64,000 bases of DNA from Cristatella mucedo (GCA_009760855.2 WPIO01000002.1:5701001-5765000), one strand, 5' to 3'; shown: positions 26,680 to 50,568, counted from the stretch's first letter. Notes: a model not told the origin generated them from the letters alone. Translations and numbers: made by a program.

Positions 26680-26918
26680 TTCGTCTTTGATGTGCTTATG
26701 CGTGCTGACACTGTGCATGCTGCCACTAACCACATTTGCATGCTGACCCTGTGCATGTCACCCCTAACCATATTATTCATCTCGTTTGTTTTTCAAGCAT
26801 GATTTAACTTACCATTCAATTGCATTTCACTTTACAGCAAATGTAAAGCGCCTAGAGAGAGATTGAGTTCTCTGAGGGCGCTTTATCAAGTGAATTATTA
26901 TTATTATTATTATTATGG
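25660..26918 (+). mobile_element. LINE-1 family copy, 5'-truncated, Rex1/CR1-like, best preserved in the window
   Basis: Contains the C-terminal part of a non-LTR reverse-transcriptase frame, a 3' UTR (26,680-26,840), a GC-capped stem-loop (AAAGCGCC at 26,845-26,852 pairing with GGGCGCTTT at 26,876-26,884) and an (ATT)n tail at 26,893-26,917. The ORF is uninterrupted, unlike the other copies, so this is probably the youngest insertion. The 5' truncation lies in or just before the palm-domain region preceding PQGSVLGP. Confidence 0.9.
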
Positions 26919-29900
26919 TCAGTGACTGGACGGTCAAGCGTCCCGGGAAGCCTGCTTACACCAAGGCCTTGTAAGACCTCGACAGTCGTTTAAACCACTT
27001 TAAACCACACTGTTGATGGCATCGACGTTTCTATGTACCTACTCACCTACTCCCCAACACGATTGCTTTGACTGAAACTGCACTGTTTATGGGCCAGGGA
27101 TCTTCAAAAAGTCAAATGTTTGCCTCGTCAATCTTCAGTATCTCTATTGGTTATGAAAGTACATGTGCTACTTGTATTTTGGAAATTAGCCTGTATGGAC
27201 ATGTGTTCCGGGTATTTATGCAACTTGAAACCAGAAAAGCTGGTTGCACTTAAGCAGCTAAAAGGAAGTGGGTCGATATAACGCCGTCACTTGTTTTGAG
27301 AGGTGGCCAACGAGGTCCGCTACTCTGGCATTAAGCTGTCAGCACTCATTGAGCTGAAGACGTGAACAATTTCTTTACACAGAGGAGAATAGAGCAAACG
27401 ATGAATTAGTCAGGAATGGATGCGTATACTCGGACTCTTAATATTGAAATAAACAAGGCATTCGAGGAACCTTGGCGCTTGGAAATCGATGACTATATTG
27501 ACAATGGAGTGGATGGAAATCAGCGTGAAAACTTTGTTAAACTCAGAATGTAAAAGGTCATGACTTAGGTGACGGATTCACGGGATAGAATCGCTGTAGC
27601 TGCGATGCAATTGTACTGCAAGCACGTACTGCGAGCATTTCATGCGAACATGAATGAAAAGCGCTCATTTAAGGGTAGCTTTATTGCTGGTCGTAAGAGA
27701 CCTGGGGACGATGGTTCCACAGGAAATGGATTGGCAAAAAATGCAGGCCGGAATGAGAGGTTTGGAGATTTATGTTCATCTCCCAGAAGTAGATGCGATG
27801 ACTGTTCATGAATAGATGTAAATTTGTGTCAATTAAAAAATAGGAAATCACCTGAAAAAAATAAACTCTACTGCATCTATCGAGGGAAAAATAATACCAG
27901 ATCCGGTCATGTTTTATGTAACATAGCGTATCAATCAGGCTGCCACTTGCCGCACTGACCCGAAGAATGCGGCTTCTCGTCTGCTCCAGTCAAGTGCAGT
28001 CAGTAAGCTGTGTCACTGCTTAAAGTGCGCCACGACCTGCCAGGGAAATGCTAGACGTCAATAAAATACAGTGCTCCACGCCAGTTAAATTACTGAGATT
28101 TAAATGACAGGAGGGTTGTAAGGTCCCAAATTATAAATGCGTGGTTACTAAGAGAGACAGTCCTTCCACACTTTGTGTGATTTGTTGGCGTTAGTAGTCT
28201 AGTTTTCCGACTACCTTGATTCGCATGACTGGCGATCAGTCGCTTTGGTTCCATGACTACGTTTTGCAATTCATTGCTTTTGCTCCTTAAACAAATTTCC
28301 TTTTCGAATGAGTTGATAATCGGATCACAAATTCACCCTTGTGATAGCATGCGCAATAAGTTGGAAATATGTTCCCACTAAACTAGCGAAATACCTTCGA
28401 GTCATGCAGTCATGACGTCAATTTGGAATTAGCCCCCCAGAATGACTCGACGCTAGCAGAATGCTGGCTGATGACGATCGAAGCTCTGAGCAGAGCACTT
28501 TCAAGCTCGTAGTCGCAGCGTCAGGTATTTGCAGTTCCGAAGGTGAGCGCGCTAATGGAGCAGCTGTACGCCATACTTGCCTGGAGGAGTACGCGGCAGT
28601 ATGAGACCGCCTACGCTACTTTTGAACAGCATGCGATACTGTGAAGTAGTATGCGATACGCCACTGCCACAGACTGAATCGAAACATCGTCTTCATACTG
28701 TAGAAACTGAATATTAAACCTTGCCATCTGACACCAGAAACTGAGTATCTGACCCTGGTTCCGAAAATTCCGTTTACTGTTCTCTATCAGCTCCTTGCCG
28801 TCGCCTTGTCTCTCCGCCCAGACTCGCGTGACTCAGAGCTCTTGATGTCTATGGATGGTAAGAGGTCATGGAAAAAAGCAACACTTTTTTGGTAATTAAC
28901 GAATTAAGGCTAAGAGGTTTTACGCAATGAAAATATTTCCAGCCAACTTTTACTGTTAGGGAAAGAATAGCTATTAGAACTTATGTTTCACGGTTGTTTG
29001 GGCTGTTGCCGCAGTTCAGCGAATAGTCTCTGGATCTCTGACCCAGAGACTACTTGTCACGCATTCTGCTGGTGATGGACGTTTTGCCTGACATTTAATC
29101 CTAGCCGTAATCGGGCGATCTATAATGCTTGCATGAAATAAAAACCCTTTGAGATGTCAATACGACGGGTGCCCTAAAATGTAGGAAAGTCTCCACTACG
29201 TAGGTGATGTGCATTATTGCTTGTAATAGGACCACATTTAAATTATAATTATTACGCCCACTAATAAAATTCTCAATTGAAGAAGGACGCACTTCGAACA
29301 AGTTTGATAGTTTTATTACAAAGTTCCGCATTCTGCTAACTCTTACTTCTACCAAGTTCAACTACTTTAACTTTTACATACTACTAACTATTGCTAAGAC
29401 TGTCAAATATGAATTGCTCTCTTAATGTGTCTGTGCCACGCTGTTTTTTTAAATGAATCACGTGTTTTAATGTTAAGGTAGTCAACGTAATAGCCATCAG
29501 CTCCTGCTCTATGTTTATACCAACAGCAGCTATGCGATGCATCGTGGCTGAATGCTGCATGTATGAATATGTTTATCCGCTATTTTTTGAAAATCCCCGA
29601 TCTTGAGTTAAAGATACTAGATTTACTTTTTCAAGATGGTTCCAAGGCTGCGTTTTTGTATCCCCTGGGCTCCTTTATGCGCAAGTAGGCGAGCGCAAGT
29701 TTTTTCTTGTAGCAAGAATTGCAATTTTTTCATTGCAGGCTTTAGCCGGTCATTGGTTCGGCAATAAGTGAGTGACAGTCTTGCTCCAGCCGAGCCGACT
29801 GCCGGAGTCGTGTCGGCTCGGCTGCGTTTGTGAAAGCCTATTATTTTCATCAAAAGTCCGCCAGGCTTTGGCGCATTGCCGTAAGCCAAGATGTCTTTTT

Positions 29901-30189
29901 GGATGTAATTGCGTGCGTTCTGTCAAAAGACCGACCCGTCAAAAATGTAACGGCTACCTCAAAAAGCGCTGCTCTACACGACCACGTGACACGCAGCGTC
30001 ACCCTACGTTCTTATCCAGCTTGTGGCCGGTAGCAGGTATCTTAGTCTGTTCCATTGGCTTTTTGAACGGTATCCAGCCAATGCACTCTAACGGATTGGA
30101 GCTGTTTTTATGACGCGATTCTAGGCCCCTGACCTCAGCGATCCTACCGGTGTAAGTGGTCCTACGTATCCCCGACTAGGTACATAAAA
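26919..30189. other. No gene or named repeat seen
   Basis: A+T-rich, unique-looking sequence. Open frames are short (under 115 codons) and lack domains; none has paired splice signals with a matching frame elsewhere. Confidence 0.4.
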
Positions 30190-31155
30190 CAATAATAGAA
30201 AAAGGCTTTAGCGTGATTGCAAGGGCATTGCTATTAAACCCGAACTGCTGCTCATAGGACACCCTAAGCTTGTAGCTGGGCTAAAAGGCTTTGCTGTTCT
30301 AATCGGTGATGCTATTGTGCGACCTTCACCACGTGCTCGTAATCTAGGTGTCGTGTTCGACAGCTGCCTCAATTTCAAAAGCTTCATTCAGAAGACTGCC
30401 TCTACAGCTAGCCATCACATCCGATCCCTATCCAAGATTAGAAGCTGTCTCCCACAGTGGCTTGTAAAAAATTTAACTAGCTCTTTAGTTCTGTCTCGGC
30501 TTGATTATTGTAATTCCCTTTTGGCTGGGCTACCAAATAAAGCTATTATGCCACTACAGCGGACTATGAATATGGCTGCAAGGCTGGTCTTCAAGTCCCA
30601 GCGGTTTGAGCACGTGTCACCTCTGCTGAAAGAGCTAGGATGGTTGCCGGTTGAGCAAAGAATACAGAGCAAAGTTCTTACGCTGACCCACAAGGCCCGC
30701 CACGGCTTGGCTCCTTCATACCTAGCTGAACTGCTGCATCAGTTTCAGCCTGTTCGCGCCCTCAGGTCCTGTGTGGACAATAAATTAGCTGTCCCATTCC
30801 TTCGCTTAAAGACAGTTGGCGACAGAAGCTTTAGCTCTGCAGGTCCTAGACTGTGGAACTCGCTTCCACAATTCTTACGCAACGACATCTACTCTCCAAC
30901 TGCCGACTGTGGCACATCTTTTTCAGCGGTCCTGAACTGCTACTCCTATGCTACTCACTACCTCAACTGCTCTCCTGACTCTTCTATTCTTCCCTCTTTC
31001 TCTTTGTTGCGTGAGACGAAGTCTGTTGGCTACCGAATGCGTACCGAAAGCCGCTTAGGCTGCGAGTAGGCTATTCAAAACTCTCCTGCGTAACACCCAC
31101 ATGGTCTTTATGACTTTGTGGAGTTACTGACGGAGATACATTACATTACATTACA
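30190..31155 (+). mobile_element. LINE-2 family copy (CR1-group, distinct from LINE-1), 5'-truncated
   Basis: An open frame from about 30,215 to 31,069 encodes the C-terminal part of a reverse-transcriptase polyprotein: NLGVVFDSCL, LSRLDYCNSLLAGLP, LGWLPVEQRI and WNSLPQFLRN. These are the CR1-group landmarks but clearly diverged from LINE-1. The 3' end is an (ACATT)n pentanucleotide run at 31,137-31,155. A related 3' fragment is at 47,600-47,945 on the minus strand. The YADD region lies 5' of the truncation. Confidence 0.8.
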
Positions 31156-31881
31156 TCCCAATAATAAATACCAAAAGAAACCCTATTAATCTGTTAGATT
31201 TGATATCATTTTGAATTAAACTATGTTGTTCAAGCTGAACTCATAAAAAGTACAAGGATATCTATGAGAGCTCGATTCAAATTTATTAAAACTGTGTGAC
31301 GCTCACATGGATTTGCGCCGCGTGTCTAGTTGTTACTTATGTTACTTAAAAATTTACGATTATTTACAAAAGTTAATAGGTTAAAACAAGAAAAAAATAG
31401 CTTGCTATTTTATATGAATTGATGACATGGTTACCCATTTTAATAAGTTAGACGCTGGTAGCGTAGTTAGGGCCATTTCTAAATATAGATTTTCAGTAGG
31501 CCGGAGTACCACAAATGCACGCTAAAGCAGCTGATTTTCATTCAATGTCCATGAGTATTCAAATTTAAATAAGAGAAGGCTCTGTTCCGGTCTTTCTTTT
31601 TGTTACTTTGACTTGAGCTTCCAATATCAGGATTTAAAACGAGTACGACCACATGGCCTCGGACAGGCGGCTGTGAATTGTAGTTCTCATTTTACTACGC
31701 TAGCTCATCTAAAAGTCTGAACAATGTCGATGGTTTGAATTGGTTTGAGCTCGTCTTTGACATTACACACAATCGTAATTCATGTTCAATAAAATGCGTC
31801 ACACTTGTATTATTCCGCTGAGGGCTATTTTAGCTGTCTTTCAAAGAACTTAATTCAGCTACATGCGCCGTGACTTTGGTC
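31156..31881. other. A+T-rich spacer, nothing recognised
   Basis: No open frame over 60 codons and no repeat similarity to the families described. Confidence 0.4.
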
Positions 31882-32490
31882 CGGTAATAATAATAACAAT
31901 AATACACTTATAAAGCGCCACCAAAGAACTCAATCTCTTTCTTGGAACTTTAGATATGCTGTAAGTAAAGCATTATCGAATAGTTAGTGGTTGCATGCTC
32001 AATGAACAACAAGCCTAGCATGAATAGAGGTGACGTGCACAGGGTCAGCATGCAAATATAGTCAGAGGCAGCATGCACAGTATCAGCACGCATAAGCACG
32101 CAAAGGATTAATTACATGGACCTGATAAATGCTGCGATAAAAATATGCGTTTTTAGTTTCTTTTTTAATGTGGTCAAGTCAGCTAGTATCGAAGCCTAAG
32201 TCGGTAGTGAGTTCCCGGCTTCGGGAGCATACGAGCTAAAGACGGTCTCCAAAGGACGTAAGGTTCGTACGAGGCGTAGGGAAGCAATTCGATTCAGAAA
32301 AGCGGGTGGTATGATGCCTAGTCTGATGTGGAGTAGATCTGATAAGATGGCTGGAGCCAAATACTGAAGAGACCAAAAAGTGAGGGACGGAACGCTGAAA
32401 TCGATGCGTTGCTTGAATGGGAGCCAGTGCAGGCCGCGGAGAAGTGGTACGGCTAGTATTTACAAAATTCGTGGTGCTGCAGATCGAGAA
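31882..32490 (-). mobile_element. LINE-1 3' fragment
   Basis: Begins with the AAT tail (31,885-31,904), then the stem-loop remnant AAAGCGCCACC...AATCTCTTTCTTGG, the 3' UTR with its AGCACGCATAAGCACG motif, and the C-terminal coding block read on the minus strand, frameshifted. Truncated near 32,490. Confidence 0.75.
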
Positions 32491-35346
32491 TGCCGAAGTT
32501 GAATGGCGTGCCATATGAAGCTCATACTCTCATATGGCGGTACGGAATGCGCAGTTTTTTTCGCTTCACTCAGTTGAGTTTTCATGGATTGCTGTTAGTT
32601 TTTTGGGACCCCGCAGACGCATCTTACACGACTTCTTTAAAACGGTTCAATAATTTATTATTGCTAACATCAAAGCTCGTGCAATATTAATCTTGTATAT
32701 TGCTCCACGTAGATTGAGGCAAACCTTTAAAGTTAGTAAATTTAAAATAAATTAAATGGCCAAAACTCAATCAGCTTCTTGTTTGCATATGACTTCTCTG
32801 AATTTTAATCGAGAAATAGACTCGGTCCCTAAAGCACTCTTACGGGTAAGACACGCCGCTGTTTTACCATGCAATTACGTTTACTAAATGGCTACCGGTA
32901 GAGAAAGTCAGGCATAATGTGAGAGAAACTTGGTGAAACATCGCAGTCGCCGTATTCTGAAAATTCGGACAAAGGAAGTGGTCGCCGTCTGCGAGAAAAG
33001 CCACCGTCTCACATTATGCATCGCTTCCTCCCAGTTTTTGTTTAAATAAATGCTAGGACTTCAAGTATTGGACTGCAGCAAAACCGTTAACAAAAACACA
33101 AGACATGTCAGTCAGTTTCGATCCGTTGCGCATTGGCTTAAGTCAACGTACCACATCCGCAACTTATCCAAGTTTTCAAAGGGTGGCAATTGCAAGAAAT
33201 AATCTTTCAAAGCAAGCTATAGATCCTAAAATAGGCTAAGGCTCAACTTTCCATCAACATCGGAAGATCATGTGCGAGCGAGCTAAGCAGTCAGCTCCCG
33301 TTGGAGCTGCACATAGCACACTTACTATTCGCTATTGACCTTGAAGGAAAACGTGCAAGTGGGCGTGAACGTGAGAGGACCGCAGGCTGTCCGTCACTGC
33401 ACCGAGGGCTGTCCACTCGTGGGCGCATGCCTGCTGCTCGCTAGCTTATGTTTGGGCGCTGCAGCGTATGCTCTCGAAGCTCTTAAGTGCTGCAAGTGCT
33501 AATGATTTCCAAAGAATCACTGTTGTGCGCATTTCAATTCAAATTACAAAACTAAGCTAGCCTTCGCTTTTCGCTGAGTGAAATGCTCGAATGAGCGTAG
33601 CTGAAGACGCCGCTACTTTGGGAGATGCACACGTTAGCATTAGCTTGCTGCTGGAGATGCTCCTCGACTCGTCATTGCATGCACGATAATCATGCCGGTG
33701 TCGCAAAAGAAAGATCAAAGAAATAAAAATGAAATCTAAAGAAATAAAACCGTGGGGTAAGTGGCTTGCACGACACTTCGCGTTTTCACATTTATTATCG
33801 CTTGAAGATGCGAGCGTGAAGATTGACACTGTCACAAAACACCGAGATCGGCGGTGTCGACCAAAACTGAGCTCTGCAATTGCACCCGATCGACAATCAT
33901 TCGAGCTCAAGCATCGTTCCGATGCAAACTTAGAGATTCTGCCAATGGTGACCTGACAGTCACTCGCTTCCGCTTCTTCTCAACGTCAGCCTGTCGCTTG
34001 CAAATACAGTGTACGTACATCTGAATACGTCTACGCCGCGAACCGCTGTGGGCGTGAGTGTGGGCGGTGTTCGAGCGAATACTGCTGAGCAGTCGGGTAG
34101 GTAAGCATCTGCAAGTGTGCAGATGAAACCTGCACAGGGAGTTCCTCAGTGTTGTCCCAGCTCAAGTTCCACTTGAGGGTAATCTATCCGAGTTTTGGCA
34201 CTCTCTTCGGGTACACGTGCGTACAACCGAAAGCGTCTAAACGCGTACATGTAAACGTGTAAAGAACAATCCTAAAGCAGCTTGCACATATAAGACTTTA
34301 CTTTGATACATAAGCCGGAAAGGAAAGCTTCCTCTGCTAGTGTTGATTGAAGACAGGCATTTAAGAGTGATCACAAAGCTAGTTAGCTGTCGCTTGTGCC
34401 ACAATGAGCACAAGGCCAAAAGCCTGACAGAAATAGAACTCCAGACGAAATTAAGACCTGAAGAAATGAATAATTAAAATTGTATGTTTCCGTAAAACTC
34501 CACTATCTTATTAGAATTTTATGTCACAAGTAAGTTTGAAAGCTCTCGGTCCTACTTCTTAGCTTCTTCAGAGGTCAAGGACGCCTAATACAAGCAGCAC
34601 ATCGAGAAGTTATGTCCGGTTTTAACCAGCTATGCGTAAGCCGTGCCGCAGCCCTAGCTGGCCTGAGAGTAAGGAGTAGAATCGTTTGTAGATAAGCTAA
34701 AACAAGAGTTTTTGATGGCGTAACCATACGATGTCAGTCGAAAAAAGTTACAATTCACGCTGAGAATGAACCCACAATCCTTTGCTGACCGGTCGATCGT
34801 ACACTAAGTGAACTGCTGAGACTTCTGCCTTTCAAACTCTTAACTCTGGCTAAAACAATGTTTGCAGTAAAGTCTAGTAACTTGTCAGAACCGTATGTGA
34901 TCATCACATGAGCATGCATACATGCGCATGCCGTGTAGCATCGTTGGCCAGGGTGGGCGGTGCGACTTAGCAACACAGGTTCGTTTCTGATTGGAAACGA
35001 CCATGCAAAAAACTAAACACTACAGCCACACTGAAGCCATGTGCGAAAAAAACAACTAAAATGTGAAGAAATTCTGTGATCTTTATAAAATACTCCCTTT
35101 AATGAACTTAGCGTGCAAATCAGCCAAGGTTTTCTGCTTCGATAGCAGCTCTCAATAGCGATCTTTAGTGCCACACTGATCGTTTCGGCCAACCAAGTTC
35201 AAGAGCAGATTTTGCTTCAGATTTAGCGCCCCTTTTCGGTAATTGCCGATGCTGTCTCGTCGTCTTGAGATGGTTTGTGAAAAGGATCACGCTTTGCCAT
35301 AAGTTCGCATAGCTTCTGAAGATCCTCTGACTTTTGATCAACATGG
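32491..35346. other. No gene recognised
   Basis: A+T-rich sequence with only short open frames. Two inspected frames (minus 33,557-33,910 and minus 34,755-34,976) have no domains or splice logic. Confidence 0.35.
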
Positions 35347-35457
35347 TTTTTCTAAAGAGAATACGACAAAGCATTCTTAGATGAACCCGAATGAAACGCA
35401 CACACAAATGAGTATACAGAATGCAACGCATTGCTATGAGTCTGGACAGCTTCAATT
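35347..35457 (+). repeat. Left arm of a 111-bp inverted repeat
   Basis: Starts TTTTTCTAAAGAG and ends GGACAGCTTCAATT. Its reverse complement lies at 36,416-36,526 with only a few mismatches (for example GAGAATACG versus GAGGTTACG) over the same 111 bp. The arms are separated by 958 bp of unrelated A+T-rich sequence without a transposase frame. Confidence 0.85.
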
Positions 35458-36415
35458 CTAACGTGGCTTTCTAAGCCGTCAGCTACCCACGTAAGTGAGC
35501 TCGTTAAAATAGCTGGCAGCTCTTGATTATTTCATTCTCGAAGCATCACTTATATAAGAACTAAACACGTAGGTATTAGCAATACTACTGACAAGGTTTT
35601 GCTAAATAACGCGTTTTTGAGCAACTAGTATTCTTATATTACATTCAAATCTATTGGTCATATACTGTGCGTAAGTAAAGCGTTACCAATTCAGATGAAG
35701 AGCATTCGTCTATAGTACTCGCGAGCTCCAACAACTGGCTACGCACATTAAAATAACAAGCCCCCATAATCCGGTGACTCTATCAAAGAGTCATCCAAGC
35801 GTCCAAAAGCGATCTCACTTCAGATGACTACGTGCTCTTAAATACACTGCAGTTGTGTCGGGTGACAAGTCAGCTCACCTTCTTTAAAATGCTCAAATCC
35901 GTCAACTATCTGCGAGTGAAATGGTCAGGAATATCGAGTCTACTTTTCCATCTCAGAGAGTACGCGAAGCAGTAAGGTCAAAGCTATTTAAAAGTGTTAG
36001 CGGTTTGATAATCGAACTTCTACGCCTTGCCAAGTTGTAAGAGGCCATTACAAGCGGACATAGAATTAGCAAACAACCGAAGAGACTGTATGACTTGCTT
36101 CAGGGTGGCATTAACATACTTCATTAAGATTTAAGGGTGTACTACAATTTTGACTCTAAGGGGGCTCCGCCAAGTAAAATTTAGGTAACTATACTGTGTG
36201 CGGCAAGGTACTGCATTTTTTCCTAATCTCGGCCAGAGATAGAGCACAAGGTTGACCGTGAAGTTGCCGGCCAATTGCGCCAAATTAAGTCAAGGTACTT
36301 TTTGCCTAAAACTTAGGAGACTACAAAGTAAAAATGAATGCAGAATACCTGAAAATAAATGTGGAATACCAGAGTCAGCTTTTTACGTGTGATAAAAGCG
36401 CCCATTGCTTTGACT

Positions 36416-36526
36416 AATTGAAGCTGTCCAGACTCATAGCAATGCGTTGCATTCTGTATGCTCATTTGTGTGTGCGTTTTATTCGGGTTCATCTAAGAAT
36501 GCTTTGTCGTAACCTCTTTAGAAAAA
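36416..36526 (-). repeat. Right arm of the 111-bp inverted repeat
   Basis: Inverted copy of 35,347-35,457, beginning AATTGAAGCTGTCC and ending CTCTTTAGAAAAA. Sequence outside the arms is not shared. Confidence 0.85.
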
Positions 36527-36623
36527 GTTCAGTAGTTTTGCACGGTATCTGAGAGCCGGTGCAATTGCTATTTGACATAACTACGACTGCTGGACAAATC
36601 CAATCTTAGAAAAGCGTTCGCAC

Positions 36624-36754
36624 TATCGAAAAGTCCAGATTGAAGGACAATGTTAAAGCTAGGTCATCTAAAATTGCTAGATTGAAGGACAATGCTAAAG
36701 CTTTAAAGTCCAAATTGAAGGACAGTGTTAAAGCTAGGTCATATAAAATTGCCG
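36624..36754 (+). repeat. Short tandem repeat around AGATTGAAGGACAATG
   Basis: Three related units: 36,634-36,683, 36,684-36,706 and 36,708-36,754. The first and last share GTTAAAGCTAGGTCAT plus ATAAAATTGC or CTAAAATTGC. The plus frame stays open and is Lys/Leu-rich with a heptad-like character, but it is short and starts after a stop, so I do not call a gene. Confidence 0.6.
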
Positions 36755-36829
36755 GTATGTATAGTCTACCGACTCGACACTGACCTGCAACCAGCAGGCA
36801 CGACCCTCGTCCCACTCATATGCCTCTCA

Positions 36830-37001
36830 GCTCTCTCTCTCTCTCTCTATCTATCTTTCTCTCCCCCTCTCCCTCTCTCTTCCCTTTCTCTCTCTCTCCC
36901 CTCTCTGTCTCTCTTTTTCTCCCCCTCTCTCTCTCTCTCTTACCCCTCTCTCTCACCCCTCTCTCCTCTCTCTGACTCTCCCTCTCTCTCTCCCCCTCTC
37001 C

Positions 37002-37043
<42 letters not shown>

Positions 37044-37096
37044 TTCTCTCTTCCTCTTTCTCTCCCTCTCTCTCTCCCTCTCTCTCTCCCCCTCTC
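36830..37096. repeat. CT-rich low-complexity block
   Basis: Imperfect CT/CCCT/CTTT repeats, pyrimidine-rich on the plus strand. Simple-repeat frames here are not genes. Confidence 0.9.
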
Positions 37097-37108
37097 GGCT
37101 TGCCACGC

Positions 37109-37114
37109 TTTATT
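37109..37114 (-). terminator. Possible poly(A) signal AATAAA 3' of LRRC71
   Basis: The minus strand reads CCTGAATAAAGCG. It is the nearest canonical hexamer I noticed downstream of the last LRRC71 exons, about 0.7 kb past the tentative stop at 37,843. No GU-rich downstream element was assessed, so this is a weak candidate. Confidence 0.2.
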
Positions 37115-37322
37115 CAGGAGGCAAGGTTCGCGACACTCGTCCGTCAGCGTGTATTCAGAAGCATCGATCGTATGGCTATTCGAGATCTCGGCACTGCTGC
37201 TAAGGCCGTTCGGCAGCTGTGCTGGCATTGCCGAACCGAGGGAGAAGCATGTCAGCAGCAGTAGCAGCAGCGTTGTGCGACTGGTGATGACATGCGCAGA
37301 CGTGACTTTGTTTATTGCCAAA

Positions 37323-37338
37323 GGTATATATATATATG

Positions 37339-37374
<36 letters not shown>

Positions 37375-37417
37375 ACATATATATATATATATATATATTA
37401 CATGTATATATTGTATT
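37323..37417. repeat. (TA)n microsatellite
   Basis: Alternating TA with occasional GTA and CATG interruptions, followed by a short GA run at about 37,424-37,450. Confidence 0.9.
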
Positions 37418-37589
37418 GTATAGCGAGAGAGAGCAAGAGAAAGAGAAAGACTAGTGAATAACTCACTAGTCTTACTAACAAGCGGTCCCGAGAGTCTTCT
37501 TGTGTGGCTTTGCATGATTGTCTATGCATATAGAATTAGTTGTCATTTACTTTGAGATTTCGCTACCCTTGAACAACATGGGTTGAAAA

Positions 37590-37645
37590 GCCTAGATAGA
37601 GATTTGGTTCTATTAGGGAGCCATGCAAAAAACTGAATATGATCG
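37590..37645 (+). mobile_element. Tiny LINE-1 3' stem-loop remnant
   Basis: AAAGCCTAGATAGAGATTTGGTTCT resembles the LINE-1 terminal stem-loop (AAGCGCCTAGAGAGAGATT...GTTCTCTGA). No further LINE sequence is attached, so the identification is tentative. Confidence 0.35.
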
Positions 37646-37842
37646 ATTTATCAAAAAGTAAATGATATTACCCAGATACGTTCGCTGGTGGTTCCTTCTG
37701 CAGCCTGGGTCACAGGGGATACAGTGGACTCAGTAACAGGGACAATCCGGCTTCACAACCGACGATCACCTCCGAAAAACACAGCCACGACAATGCCACA
37801 TGCTTCGCATGTGGGATGCAAAGATCCACCAGGCAGGCTTTA

Positions 37843-38007
37843 TCATTCAACAGCCAGCTGCCTAGGACACCGACCCCGGCCAGAACACGGTGGATCGGTA
37901 GTAACCGGGTTACGGTTGAACAGTTGTACACCTTGCTCTAGATCGCCATTTTCAGGGCTTCTGAGCTTCTGTCGAATGGAAACCATCGAAAGCTGCCGAT
38001 TATTACT
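37843..38007 (-). CDS. LRRC71: Tentative terminal exon of LRRC71
   Basis: The preceding exon ends in phase 0 after Leu-Asn (AAC|GTAAGT). An AG at 38,009-38,008 opens a phase-0 frame of 54 codons, starting Ser-Asn-Asn-Arg-Gln and containing MVSIRQKLRSPENGD, with a TGA at 37,845-37,843. Its start roughly parallels the Met-Ile-Gln-Glu-Leu tail that I remember ending vertebrate LRRC71, and the resulting total of about 546 residues fits the family. The acceptor lacks a pyrimidine tract, so the true last exon may be elsewhere. Confidence 0.3.
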   Translation of the reverse strand, partial: SNNRQLSMVSIRQKLRSPENGDLEQGVQLFNRNPVTTDPPCSGRGRCPRQLAVE

Positions 38008-38318
38008 CTTTAGCCATTTTCAATGACTAGGTCCGCCTTGAAGGACGAACCATCGGCAGTGTGGCCCACAGAAATGAAACTTCGAGCACTGGCCAGAAGA
38101 GCCCTATTTGGTACACATAAACCAGTATATATTTATATTCCCAGTTTATGTGTGGGTGTGGATTCTTCATATAATGCTTGTCGCTGACTGATGGTGCTAC
38201 AGATTCACTACACTGCATTACACGCATATCAGGAAATGTGAAGGCCAAGGCCCATTCTGACGCCATCCCATGACATGCATTGGTGGAATACATTATCTGC
38301 CTGTATCATACCACTTAC

Positions 38319-50274
<11,956 letters not shown>

Positions 50275-50568
50275 CGACTCGAGCTACTGAGGCTGCCCGT
50301 GACGGCGCGACTTTGCGATGCATCGTGGCGACTCAGCTGCAGCTCAAGCGCAGCTAGCGTGCCATCAGGCAGCAGCGGTGGCGAAATGGTGAGCAGCACG
50401 CTGACAGCCGGCGGCTGTCAGGGATTGCGAGTCCTATTGGACGGATTATGCATTCAGTGCGACTTGCTGGTGAGGTCGGAGGTCCACCGAGCACGTCGAT
50501 GACAGTGACAAGCTTGCTAGCAGCAGCATACTACATCAACCTCTGCAAGCCGAGCTCTGGGAGAGAGG

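Noticed and set aside
37034-37330. Minus-strand frame with a Leu-rich, signal-peptide-like segment before SAMPAQLPNG
   Set aside because: The only upstream Met-equivalent lies in a TA microsatellite and the frame runs into a CT-rich repeat; no cleavage product or homologue recognised.
37688-38026. 112-codon plus-strand frame
   Set aside because: No domain, and it overlaps the tentative terminal LRRC71 exon on the other strand.
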